The position numbers and the translations under genes are program-made. Source: Spirosoma validum (GTDB taxonomy: Bacteria > Bacteroidota > Bacteroidia > Cytophagales > Spirosomataceae). Taken from it: DNA of 64,000 nt. Below, piece after piece: positions 51,655-59,929 of this stretch. The first letter of the stretch is position 1. Each line of letters opens with the position of its first letter. Location of the stretch: the NCBI RefSeq assembly GCF_014699035.1, contig NZ_JACXAA010000008.1, forward strand, positions 248,001 through 312,000, read 5' to 3'. The notes beneath the pieces are model-generated. The model did not search any database. It was not told the origin of the DNA and saw only the letters and a list, made by a program, of their open reading frames with translations.

Positions 51655-54066
51655 ATGACACTAGTTTTACGTGCTATTTTCCATTGGGTTTTATTGATTA
51701 TCACGACTCAATCCATTTTGTTGGCTCAGTCTGGTTCACTGCGTCTGCATGTTGAGGAGGCTGATAAGCGTGGGGTTTTCGGCGCTACATTACAACTGAC
51801 CGATCGAGCCGATACAACCCGCAAGCTGTATGCCATCAGCGACACGGCGGGTAACGCGTTCTTTCGTCTGGCAACCAATCGAACGTATCGGCTCTTGGTT
51901 ACGTCGGTTGGCTATAAACCGGTTCGGAAAGAAATCGCGAGTCAACAAATGCAGAATGTACTTACCGTGGTGATGACGCCCGACAATGTGCAGCTTCAGT
52001 CTGTATACGTAACGGCGGCTAAGCCACTGGTTAGGCAGGAAGATGATAAGACCATTGTTGACCCTGAGCCGATCGCTGCGACCAGCACGAGCGCCTACGA
52101 ACTGCTGGAAAAAACGCCCGGCCTCTTTCTTGACCCGGACGGAAATGTGTATCTGAGCAGTACAACCCCGGCTACGATCTACATCAATGGTCGGGAACAG
52201 AAAATGAGTGCGTCCGACATCGCGTCTATTCTGAAAAGTTTGCCGCCCAATAGTATTGCCCGAATGGAAATTCTGCGGACGCCGTCGGCTCGTTATGATG
52301 CAAGCAGTAGTGGCGGTATTGTGAATATCATCCTGAAAAAAGGGGTTAGTCTCGGCTTAACGGGTTCGGTCAATGCGGGGTTTAATCAGGGTCGGTTTGG
52401 AAATCAGTACGTTGGACTCAATCTGAACAATACCCAAGGCCGACGTTCATCTTATCTGAATTTGAATTACACGCATCGTAATTCGTACGAACAGATTCAA
52501 ACGAATCGAACGTTTTCACCGGATTCCATACTGCGGCAGGATGCCTACACGACATTTCCGGCCCATGTTTTTTACGCAGGGTATGGACTTGGTTTCGAAA
52601 CGTCCCGGAAATGGGATTTGAATCTGGATGGGCGGTTTTCCTGGAATGAATCAGCCTCATCGGCAAGCAATAGTAATCAGATTAGCCAGGTCAGTACTGG
52701 TCGCCTGGTGTCTGATAACCTAAATCAGATTGATGGTACTAATCGACTAGTGTCGATCACCCAGGGAGCAACGGCTAAATACAAACTTGACACCCTCGGT
52801 TCTGAATGGATAACTGACCTTTCCTATACGTTCATGGGTAACCGGGGTACGCAGGATTTTTCGACGCAATACATCCAGCCCGAGCGGAACCGGACCGCTG
52901 GCGATGGCAATTTTGATTCGCAACGCCATCTGGTAGCGATTCAGACCGATTTAAAATACAAACTGACGAAAACCATTACGTTCGAAACCGGTGCGAAACT
53001 TACCTGGCAGCAGTTCAACAGTCGTCAGGATTATTTCAACCAACGTACGAATCAGCGGATAATCGATGTCGGGCGAACGAACTCATTTGAGTACCGCGAA
53101 AATATCAATTCCGCCTATGCACAGATGTCCAAGACATTTGGTCCATTCCTGTTAAAAGGGGGATTACGGCTGGAAAATACCAACATGAATGGGCATCAAC
53201 GAATACCGACCGATACGACGTTTAAAATCAACCGAACCGACCTGTTTCCATATGTTTTCCTGAGTCGGAAAGTGGCGAAAATTGCAGGCTATGAGTTACG
53301 TAGTTATCTGGTATACCGGCGTTCTATTACAAGACCGGCTTATGATTACCTGAATCCGGCGGCCCGTTACGTTGATCAGTATCTGTATGAGCGTGGTAAT
53401 CCGGCATTACGTCCTCAGTTCACCGAAAATTACGAAGTAAATATCAGCATGGAGGATCGCCCGCTGTTTGCGATTGGCCGGAATAATACGCGCGATATTT
53501 TTACGAACGTCGTTTATCAGGACCCCGCCAGACCAAGTGTTGCCTACCGTACGTACGACAATCTTGGTATCAACCGGGAAACGTATTTTCGGATACTAGC
53601 TGGTATTCCGCCGATCAACCGATATTTCTTTGTTGTCGGAGCACAATACAATTACAATGAATATTCGGGTATGTATGAAAACAAGCCACTGAATTTTGAG
53701 CGGGGAAGCTGGTCATTTTTTACGTATCACTCCCTGAAAATTGATAATCGCTCGACGCTGACAGTCAATGGTTTCATTCGAACCCGTGGCCAGCTTCAAT
53801 TCTATGAACTAAGTAATTTTGGAGGAATGAATATAGGGCTGAATCGAAAGTTTATGAAGGATAAACTCATGATCACGCTGGCTGCCAACGACCTATTCTT
53901 TACCAACTACTATCAGTTTGTTCTTCAGCAGGGTTCTGTCTCGGCGGACGGATTACGACGTAACGACACCCGACGAGTGGGCTTAACGCTACGTTATAAT
54001 TTCGGGGTACGTAAGAAAGAAGAGCGGACGAATCCGTTTACTATCGAACCACCCGTACAGAATTGA
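51655..54066 (+). CDS. TonB-dependent receptor-like outer-membrane protein (OMP_b-brl_3 type)
   Basis: An 803-residue outer-membrane protein. Signal peptide (to LLAQ), a carboxypeptidase-regulatory-like beta domain (SLRLHVEEADKRGVFGATLQL, about 28-110), a plug domain (about 115-230; DPDGNVYLSSTTPATIYING, SARYDASSSGGIVNIILKKG) and an OMP_b-brl_3-type barrel (about 240-803). Typical partners of this family are unlinked. The transported or bound compound cannot be inferred; the proline/aromatic C-terminus has no obvious T9SS domain. Confidence 0.87.
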   Translation: MTLVLRAIFHWVLLIITTQSILLAQSGSLRLHVEEADKRGVFGATLQLTDRADTTRKLYAISDTAGNAFFRLATNRTYRLLVTSVGYKPVRKEIASQQMQNVLTVVMTPDNVQLQSVYVTAAKPLVRQEDDKTIVDPEPIAATSTSAYELLEKTPGLFLDPDGNVYLSSTTPATIYINGREQKMSASDIASILKSLPPNSIARMEILRTPSARYDASSSGGIVNIILKKGVSLGLTGSVNAGFNQGRFGNQYVGLNLNNTQGRRSSYLNLNYTHRNSYEQIQTNRTFSPDSILRQDAYTTFPAHVFYAGYGLGFETSRKWDLNLDGRFSWNESASSASNSNQISQVSTGRLVSDNLNQIDGTNRLVSITQGATAKYKLDTLGSEWITDLSYTFMGNRGTQDFSTQYIQPERNRTAGDGNFDSQRHLVAIQTDLKYKLTKTITFETGAKLTWQQFNSRQDYFNQRTNQRIIDVGRTNSFEYRENINSAYAQMSKTFGPFLLKGGLRLENTNMNGHQRIPTDTTFKINRTDLFPYVFLSRKVAKIAGYELRSYLVYRRSITRPAYDYLNPAARYVDQYLYERGNPALRPQFTENYEVNISMEDRPLFAIGRNNTRDIFTNVVYQDPARPSVAYRTYDNLGINRETYFRILAGIPPINRYFFVVGAQYNYNEYSGMYENKPLNFERGSWSFFTYHSLKIDNRSTLTVNGFIRTRGQLQFYELSNFGGMNIGLNRKFMKDKLMITLAANDLFFTNYYQFVLQQGSVSADGLRRNDTRRVGLTLRYNFGVRKKEERTNPFTIEPPVQN

Positions 54067-54117
54067 TTTTACGAAGGGTTCAACAACTTTGTTGATCAGA
54101 AAACCTGAACGAAGGTA

Positions 54118-54672
54118 TTATTCGCGTTGGTAGACTGGCCGGGTGAACGGCGGCTGACGAAGAAGATTAAACGAGTTTTCGTCGCCTAGTGATACTGCCC
54201 GGCGAAGATCATTTTCTGCCTGGGGCAACTGCCGAAATTGAATCCGGGCTAAAGCCCGCCAGCGATACGCATCCGGTTTTTCGTCCCGGAAGTGCCAGAC
54301 GGCTTTATCGAACTCCCGGAACGCCTGTTGGAATTCGTCTGTTTTGTAATAAGCAATCCCCCGATCTAAATAACAGTCAGCGAGTGTATTATCCAGATTG
54401 ATGGCCTGGGTTAGGTCGTATATGGCTGAATAGTAATTTTCCTGAATGAGTTGACATTTACCTCGGTAGGCGTAAGCGATTGCTGATTTAGGGTGTTGTC
54501 GAACAGCCTCGTCGAACAAGGAATAAGCCTCGTCTATTCGTCGGTTATCGACTAATTCGATGCCTGTACGAAAACGTTTCCGATCTTTGTCGGCCAGCGT
54601 ATCGTGGTCCATCAGGAAATAGCGAATTGTCAAATAAAGCGTAAACAGCAGACCTAGCCCTACAACTTCCAT
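54118..54672 (-). CDS. Membrane-anchored TPR protein
   Basis: A 184-residue protein: one N-terminal membrane segment (VVGLGLLFTLYLTIRYFLM), then TPR repeats at roughly residues 35-170 (AYSLFDEAVRQHPKSAIAYAYRGKCQL, AIYDLTQAINLDNTLADCYLDRGIAYY). It probably scaffolds protein contacts at the inner membrane, with the repeats on the cytosolic or periplasmic side. No neighbouring partner is evident. Confidence 0.78.
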   Translation of the reverse strand: MEVVGLGLLFTLYLTIRYFLMDHDTLADKDRKRFRTGIELVDNRRIDEAYSLFDEAVRQHPKSAIAYAYRGKCQLIQENYYSAIYDLTQAINLDNTLADCYLDRGIAYYKTDEFQQAFREFDKAVWHFRDEKPDAYRWRALARIQFRQLPQAENDLRRAVSLGDENSFNLLRQPPFTRPVYQRE

Positions 54673-54740
54673 ATCTCTGTCTGGTTTTTCTTAATCCTGC
54701 GAATTTACTTTTTTTATACCTACTAAGGCAAGCAAGTAAC

Positions 54741-55091
54741 TCAGTTTAGTTGTGCCTGCACAGCCTTAGGCAAGCTTTTTTTGACCAACTCGTATGAATG
54801 GTCGATCCATTCCTGAAGGTCAGCTGTGCGCACACGACCATCAACCGTGATGGTATTCCAATGCGTCTTATTCATGTGATAGCCTGGCGCAACAGCGCTG
54901 TGCTCGTCCCGCAATTGCACGGCTCGTTCGGGATCGCACTTAAGATTAATAGTGGTTGGCTGGCTTTCTGTAGCCAATAAGGCAAACATTTTTCCTCCAA
55001 CTTTAAACACCAACGCATCTCCCCCGAATGGAAACGATTCCGTGACCCCCGGTTTGGCAATGCAATACTCACGTAACGATTCGGTATTCAT
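54741..55091 (-). CDS. MmcQ/YjbR family protein
   Basis: A 116-residue protein with the YjbR/CyaY-like fold: LREYCIAKPGVTESFPFGGDALVFKVGGKMFALL, INLKCDPERA, YHMNKTHWNTI and WIDHSYELVKKSLPK are the conserved family landmarks. It was once described as DNA-binding, but the true role is unclear. It overlaps the upstream small membrane protein gene by 4 bases, so the pair is translationally coupled. Confidence 0.88.
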   Translation of the reverse strand: MNTESLREYCIAKPGVTESFPFGGDALVFKVGGKMFALLATESQPTTINLKCDPERAVQLRDEHSAVAPGYHMNKTHWNTITVDGRVRTADLQEWIDHSYELVKKSLPKAVQAQLN

Positions 55092-55276
55092 CGGACACAG
55101 TGACGAACAGTATACACAATGATCGCAAATAAAAACATGACAATCGAAATCCGATTGATTCCATGCATCATTCGAAGATTTACACTGGTTGGGTGATTGG
55201 GATCAGGTTTACGAAATACCCGAAAGAAATAAGAAAAAACAGGGCCAATTTTGAAATAATCAATGAATCTGTTCAC
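55088..55276 (-). CDS. Small single-pass membrane protein (DUF6728-like)
   Basis: A 62-residue protein starting with GTG: MNRFIDYFKIGPVFSYFF, then a charged FRKPDPNHPTSVNLRMMHGINRIS linker and a hydrophobic C-terminal segment (IVMFLFAIIVYTV). The layout and the KPDPNHP-NLRMMHGINRISI sequence resemble a short family I know as DUF6728 in Cytophagales, but this is from memory. It is upstream of and coupled to the MmcQ-like gene. Confidence 0.7.
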   Translation of the reverse strand: MNRFIDYFKIGPVFSYFFRVFRKPDPNHPTSVNLRMMHGINRISIVMFLFAIIVYTVRHCVR

Positions 55277-55391
55277 GAGAAAATTGATGTATGATGAAAA
55301 CCGGATAAAGCCAGCAGTAGATAATCTGCTTATTTACCTAACAAATAGGGGAGCCAAAACATTACGGCTTTTCGCTATTATTCACAACTAA

Positions 55392-57404
55392 TTACGCATG
55401 CTCCAACGTCGGCTCAATCCAGCGGTTATCTTCACGGATAAGCTCGATTAACTCATCGACAGCACGGTCGGCCGGGACCGATTTTTTAATCACTTGCTGA
55501 CCCCGGTAAAGCGCAATCTTGTCGCGACCAATGCCTACGTATCCGTAATCCGCATCAGCCATTTCACCGGGCCCGTTGACGATACAGCCCATAATTCCGA
55601 TTTTAACGCCTTTAAGATGGTCGGTACGTTGCCGGATATGCGCCGTTGTTTCCTGTAAATCGAACAGCGTCCGACCACAGGACGGACAGGAAATGTATTC
55701 CGTTTTGGTGATCCGGGTACGGGCCGCCTGCAAAATCCCGAAGGATAGGCTGTTGAGCGCTTTGAGCTGTCCAGCCTGTGGCGTCGAGTTGGATAGCATA
55801 ATGCCATCACCCAGGCCGTCAATCAATAAACCACCTACATCAGTTGCCGCATAAAGTGGTACGTTCTCATCCAGTACGTCTGAGTAATTACGTTGTATGA
55901 CAACGGGCGTACGAATTTCCTGATTGATCAATTCAACAAATAACCGACGCAGCTCAGGCATGGCATGAGCATTGTTAGTCTGAATGATCAACACAACCGT
56001 TGTGTCGATACGTAGTGCGGCCACTAATTCAGCTGATAATTCTGACAGCGACAGTTGCACAAAATTTAGGCGGCTATGCAACAGCTCTGGGACCGATTGA
56101 GCTGTCAAATAAGCACCGGCACTGAGTATCGGGAACGTATTAGTCTGATCGGAACTAGATTGCCAGACTGTATAATCCAGAATCTGTTTTAAGCCATTCG
56201 GTAACATAAATTGTGCTGGATGCGAACCTGTGTAGACGTAATCAGCACCCAGGTCGTTCATGCGCCATTTGTCGGGCTCTGGCAAATAAAAATGACCGAT
56301 TGGCTTTAGGTTATCATGTTCCTGAACGGGTACCTGACTAAAATCAGCAATGACGCGCGGTACGTTCTGTCCCCCGAAATTGGCGACTTCATGGGTTGAC
56401 CGGCGGGTGTACTGAAATGGATTGATGGGATACGTAGTGATTGCCGGAATCGCTATACTTTCTGATGCCCGGTGGGTATATCGGTTAATAAGAGCCTGGG
56501 CAACCGGCGCTTCGCGTTCGGGCTCTTCGGTAAGTGACACACGAACGGTATCGCCAATGCCATCTTCGAGCAACGTACCGATGCCCAGCGCCGATTTGAT
56601 ACGTCCGTCTTCGGCTTCGCCCGCTTCTGTTACGCCCAGGTGCAGCGGATAAGGCTTTAGTCCCTCCTCATCCAAGCGTTGTACCAGTAACCGATACGCC
56701 TGTACCATTACTTGTGGATTACTCGACTTCATCGACAACGTAATGTTGTAATAATTCTCGTCCTCGCAGATCCGTAAGAATTCCAGCGCCGACTCGACCA
56801 TACCCACCGGCGTATCGCCGTACCGACTCAGAATCCGGTCAGAGAGAGAGCCATGGTTGGTTCCGATGCGCATAGCCGTACCGTATTCTTTACAGATGCG
56901 TACCAGCGGCAAAAATTTCGCCCGAATCCGCTCCAGTTCAGAAGCATAGGCTGCATCGGTATAATCAATGAATTCAAAACGTTTGCGGTCGGCGTAGTTG
57001 CCGGGGTTGATCCGTACTTTCTCCACTACCCGGGCGGCTAATTCAGCTGCGTTGGGTGTAAAGTGAATATCGGCTACCAACGGTGTCGTGTAACCACGCG
57101 CCCGAAGTTCTTTGCGGATGTTTTCCAGATTCTGGGCTTCTTTCACGCTCGGTGCCGTAATGCGCACATACTCGCATCCGGCCTCGATCATCCGTATACT
57201 TTGCTCCACGGAACCAAGCGTGTCCATCGTATCCACCGTGGTCATCGACTGCACCCGAATCGGATAATCTGAACCCATCGGTACGTCGCCAATATTGACC
57301 GTGATGGTTTTTCGGCGAATGTATTCAGTTAACGATGGTGTATAGAGAATAGAGGAATCAGTTTGCTTAACTGACTGAGGAGGAGTAAGCAGCGAATCGA
57401 ACAT
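55392..57404 (-). CDS. ispG: 4-hydroxy-3-methylbut-2-enyl diphosphate synthase IspG, long form
   Basis: The penultimate enzyme of the MEP isoprenoid pathway, an Fe4S4 reductase. The 670-residue product is the long form found in Bacteroidota, Chlamydia and plants, with an insertion domain between the TIM barrel (about 25-300: VRITAPSVKEAQNLENI, VRINPGNYADRKRFEF) and the cluster domain. Cluster cysteines are in CPSCGRT and MGCIVNGPGE, with the conserved Glu. The insertion (about 300-560) is the usual A* domain. ATG 57404. A -7 element lies at 57436-57443. Confidence 0.95.
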   Translation of the reverse strand: MFDSLLTPPQSVKQTDSSILYTPSLTEYIRRKTITVNIGDVPMGSDYPIRVQSMTTVDTMDTLGSVEQSIRMIEAGCEYVRITAPSVKEAQNLENIRKELRARGYTTPLVADIHFTPNAAELAARVVEKVRINPGNYADRKRFEFIDYTDAAYASELERIRAKFLPLVRICKEYGTAMRIGTNHGSLSDRILSRYGDTPVGMVESALEFLRICEDENYYNITLSMKSSNPQVMVQAYRLLVQRLDEEGLKPYPLHLGVTEAGEAEDGRIKSALGIGTLLEDGIGDTVRVSLTEEPEREAPVAQALINRYTHRASESIAIPAITTYPINPFQYTRRSTHEVANFGGQNVPRVIADFSQVPVQEHDNLKPIGHFYLPEPDKWRMNDLGADYVYTGSHPAQFMLPNGLKQILDYTVWQSSSDQTNTFPILSAGAYLTAQSVPELLHSRLNFVQLSLSELSAELVAALRIDTTVVLIIQTNNAHAMPELRRLFVELINQEIRTPVVIQRNYSDVLDENVPLYAATDVGGLLIDGLGDGIMLSNSTPQAGQLKALNSLSFGILQAARTRITKTEYISCPSCGRTLFDLQETTAHIRQRTDHLKGVKIGIMGCIVNGPGEMADADYGYVGIGRDKIALYRGQQVIKKSVPADRAVDELIELIREDNRWIEPTLEHA

Positions 57405-57435
57405 ACGAGTATCGGCGTAAGGCCGTTTGACCAGA

Positions 57436-57443
57436 CAAAGGTA
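57436..57443 (-). promoter_or_regulatory. -7 element for ispG
   Basis: TACCTTTG on the minus strand, 31 bases before the ispG ATG; -33 not obvious. Confidence 0.5.
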
Positions 57444-57729
57444 CGGAAAAAGCAGTTTCCCGGTTTCCTGTTGGCTATGGGAACAACGTAGCGTAGATGG
57501 AAAGTGTTCGCGTGCCCGATCTTAATCCTCTAGCCTGTATAGCCTGTAATACGATATAGTGCTCATGGGAGAACGTAGCCGTTAACTTCACGTTATGTAT
57601 TCAGAATTTTGGCTGTATTATCTTTAGTTAACGCATTATCGTGTTGAATAGATTGCCGGGGCATACGATCAGGAAAAACAAAAAAAACAGTCTGTCGTTC
57701 AATAAGCGTACTACTAGACGAACAACCCA

Positions 57730-57737
57730 TACGTTTG
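57730..57737 (+). promoter_or_regulatory. -7 element for secreted Lys-rich protein
   Basis: TACGTTTG, 51 bases before the ATG at 57789; no matching -33 element. Confidence 0.4.
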
Positions 57738-57788
57738 GGGCAATAGCAACAACGGGTATTACAACCTGTTAATCAATTTAAAAACAGC

Positions 57789-58127
57789 ATGAAGACCACG
57801 TTATTAAGCGTATTTGCATTTATTACAGTACTAACAACTGCTGTTTATGGGCAGGACAGTACAACCACAAAGACGAAGGAAAAACGTCAGCAAGAATGGG
57901 CTGAACGAAAAGCTCGCGTGAAAGAAGATCTGAACGAAACAGGTCAGGTGATTAAGCAAAAAGCGAAAGTCGCCAATGAAGCTGTTGGGAGGGGAGCTCA
58001 GAAAGTAGGGGAGACGGTAAATAAAGGATTAGATAAAGCCGAAAATGCGATTGTCACAGAAGCCGATAAGCTAAAAGCCAAACGGGATTCTTCAAAAGCC
58101 GAAAAAGCCCGCCGGGATACGTTGTAA
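57789..58127 (+). CDS. Exported Lys/Ala-rich amphipathic protein (LEA/CsbD-like)
   Basis: A 112-residue exported protein: signal peptide to AVYGQ (about residue 22), then a highly charged Lys/Glu/Ala-rich helix (KEKRQQEWAERKARVKEDLN, AKVANEAVGRGAQKVGETVN) without Cys or Trp clusters. The composition and repeated 11-residue-like spacing resemble LEA or CsbD-type stress proteins, but no domain is certain. It may protect periplasmic proteins or membranes under stress. Confidence 0.65.
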   Translation: MKTTLLSVFAFITVLTTAVYGQDSTTTKTKEKRQQEWAERKARVKEDLNETGQVIKQKAKVANEAVGRGAQKVGETVNKGLDKAENAIVTEADKLKAKRDSSKAEKARRDTL

Positions 58128-58206
58128 TTACGACGATAGTACGCTGAGTTAAACCCCTGTGTATTTACTCAGAAACTTTGCGCTGGGTTTAAATGGGTGT
58201 GGCATA

Positions 58207-59079
58207 TTACTCCAGTTTCGCACCGACTTTTGGGTATTTGCCACGCCAGTGTTTCCATCGCTTGTGCGACCAGAGCCAGTCAGACGGGTTGTTGCGTATC
58301 GTGGTTTCGATCATGTCGCGATAACGTTCCATAATTGTACCCAGCGGCAAATCAGTATAGGGAGGTTCGGCAACGGTGCGGATCGTAATCTCATAATAGC
58401 CCCGGCGCACCCGTACCGTGTCTAAATAAAACACGGGAAAATTTCGACTGCGTGCCAGTCGTTCGGCGCCTGGATAAAACGGTGAATCGCGGTGCAGAAA
58501 ATCCGTCCAGTAAGCTTGTTCCGGCACATCAGGAACCTGGTCAGACATCAAGCCAATCATTCTTGGAATGTCTTTGCGTGCTACCATCTGGCGAGGTAGC
58601 GTATTCATGGCCGTTGGTATAGCACCGAAACTGGACCGAACGTCGCGCATCAATCTGTCGAAAAATTCATTGGTTAGTGGTTTATAAATACTGTCGACAG
58701 GTACTCCATTAAGTACTAAAGATCCTGGAAGCCATTCCCAGTTACCCTGGTGAGAGGTCATGCCAATAATCGTCTGGCCAGCCTGAATGTTAGACCGAAT
58801 CAAGTCCAGATTTACAAACCTGACCCGTTTCTGTATTTCCTCAGGAGACAGGGCGGGCAGTTTGATGATCTCAACAAATAAATCGGCCAGATTTCGATAA
58901 AAATTTCTCGTAATGCGATGACGCTCAGCGAGTGACTTCTCTGGGAATGATAGCCGAAGATTTTCATCAATTACTTGCCGACGATAACGGATTACATAGA
59001 GTAGCAGGAAATACAGGACATTGGAAATACCATATAATATACTAAGCGGTAAACGCGATAAAAAGCGAAAAAATGTCAT
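58207..59079 (-). CDS. Lipid A biosynthesis acyltransferase (LpxL/HtrB-like)
   Basis: A 290-residue lysophospholipid/lipid A acyltransferase. One N-terminal membrane helix (LSILYGISNVLYFLLLYVI) is followed by the H-x4-D/E-type active site in TSHQGNWEWLPGS (His and Glu), and PFYPGAERLARSRNFPVFY plus WLWSHKRWKHW. Such enzymes add secondary acyl chains to the Kdo-lipid A precursor. This fits the Kdo operon functionally, though not in distance. ATG 59079 is used, since TTG 59097 lacks support. Confidence 0.87.
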   Translation of the reverse strand: MTFFRFLSRLPLSILYGISNVLYFLLLYVIRYRRQVIDENLRLSFPEKSLAERHRITRNFYRNLADLFVEIIKLPALSPEEIQKRVRFVNLDLIRSNIQAGQTIIGMTSHQGNWEWLPGSLVLNGVPVDSIYKPLTNEFFDRLMRDVRSSFGAIPTAMNTLPRQMVARKDIPRMIGLMSDQVPDVPEQAYWTDFLHRDSPFYPGAERLARSRNFPVFYLDTVRVRRGYYEITIRTVAEPPYTDLPLGTIMERYRDMIETTIRNNPSDWLWSHKRWKHWRGKYPKVGAKLE

Positions 59080-59164
59080 TTGTTGAGCGTAGACCAACTA
59101 GGAAGAAAACCATTGTTTAGTCTTAAAATTAAAAATTTACAAAATTCGTTGTCGGTATTGTTTT

Positions 59165-59193
59165 TTTGCTTTATTTGTAAACGGATACGTTTG
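59165..59193 (+). promoter_or_regulatory. Bacteroidota-type promoter for WbqC gene
   Basis: TTTG (59165-59168), 17-base spacer, TACGTTTG (59186-59193). The TTG start codon is only 5 bases after the -7 element, implying very short or no leader. Confidence 0.7.
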
Positions 59194-59198
59194 TTTTA

Positions 59199-59867
59199 TT
59201 GGAAAAGTACCAGCTAACGCCAAATCCGGCCGAGTCTCATCCGACGCGCTTACTCATTGAGCTACATTATCTGCCTTGTTTAGATTATCTATCAGGTATG
59301 ATGCAGTTCGGAGATGTTCGACTAGAGGCTCATGAGCATTACCAGAAGCAAAGTTACAGAAATCGTTGCTACGTTCTGACGGCAAACAAAGTGGATGTTC
59401 TTACGGTACCGGTACAAAAGGGAACCCATCACTTGCCAATCCGTGATCTTCGGATCGATAACGGTCAGCACTGGCAACTTCACCATTGGCGATGTTTACA
59501 GGCTGCTTACGGAAAGGCACCATTTTTTGAATACTACGCTCCTGACTTTGAATGGGTCTACCGTAAAAACTGGACGTATTTGTTTGATTTGAATTATGAA
59601 CTGCTGACAATTTGTCTGAAATTAATGCAGGTACGCATAGCCTTAGACCTGACAGATTGGTATGATAAAACCGCACCAATCGGTCTATTTGACGCCCGGT
59701 CGAAGGTAAATCCGCGAAATGGATCAGAATCGTATGTATTCCATCAGCCGGTTGCCTATTCGCAAAATTTTGGCCAGAAGTTTGTACCAAATCTAAGTGT
59801 AATAGACCTGTTGTTCTGCCAGGGACCGGCCGCTACGGACGTGTTGAAGGCTGGCCTTCGGGAGTGA
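59199..59867 (+). CDS. WbqC family protein
   Basis: A 222-residue WbqC-like protein, a family found in O-antigen and surface-glycan loci with suspected sugar-modifying activity. Conserved features are LLIELHYLPCLDYLSGM, QSYRNRCYVL, HHLPIRDLRIDNGQHWQLHH, QAAYGKAPFFEYY and NLSVIDLLFCQGP. Start: the only in-frame standard start before the conserved block is TTG 59199. clpC follows closely: its frame reaches into this gene's stop region, but its real start is 59930. Confidence 0.85.
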   Translation: MEKYQLTPNPAESHPTRLLIELHYLPCLDYLSGMMQFGDVRLEAHEHYQKQSYRNRCYVLTANKVDVLTVPVQKGTHHLPIRDLRIDNGQHWQLHHWRCLQAAYGKAPFFEYYAPDFEWVYRKNWTYLFDLNYELLTICLKLMQVRIALDLTDWYDKTAPIGLFDARSKVNPRNGSESYVFHQPVAYSQNFGQKFVPNLSVIDLLFCQGPAATDVLKAGLRE

Positions 59868-59929
59868 ACAAATCCTTTAAACTCTTCGTTAGGCCAGTAA
59901 GAAGCTTACCTAAGGAGACCCTAAAACGA

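Larger units (their letters stand above)
57405..57788. other. Intergenic region between ispG and Lys-rich protein
   Basis: No gene was recognised. It contains the ispG -7 element (57436-57443), two ACGTAGC words (57486 and about 57574) and a -7 element for the rightward gene (57730-57737). Confidence 0.5.

Noticed and set aside
59864-59929. Upstream start for ClpC at 59864
   Set aside because: The extension overlaps the wbqC-like gene, is absent from the ClpC family, and a Shine-Dalgarno-like AAGGAG precedes ATG 59930.
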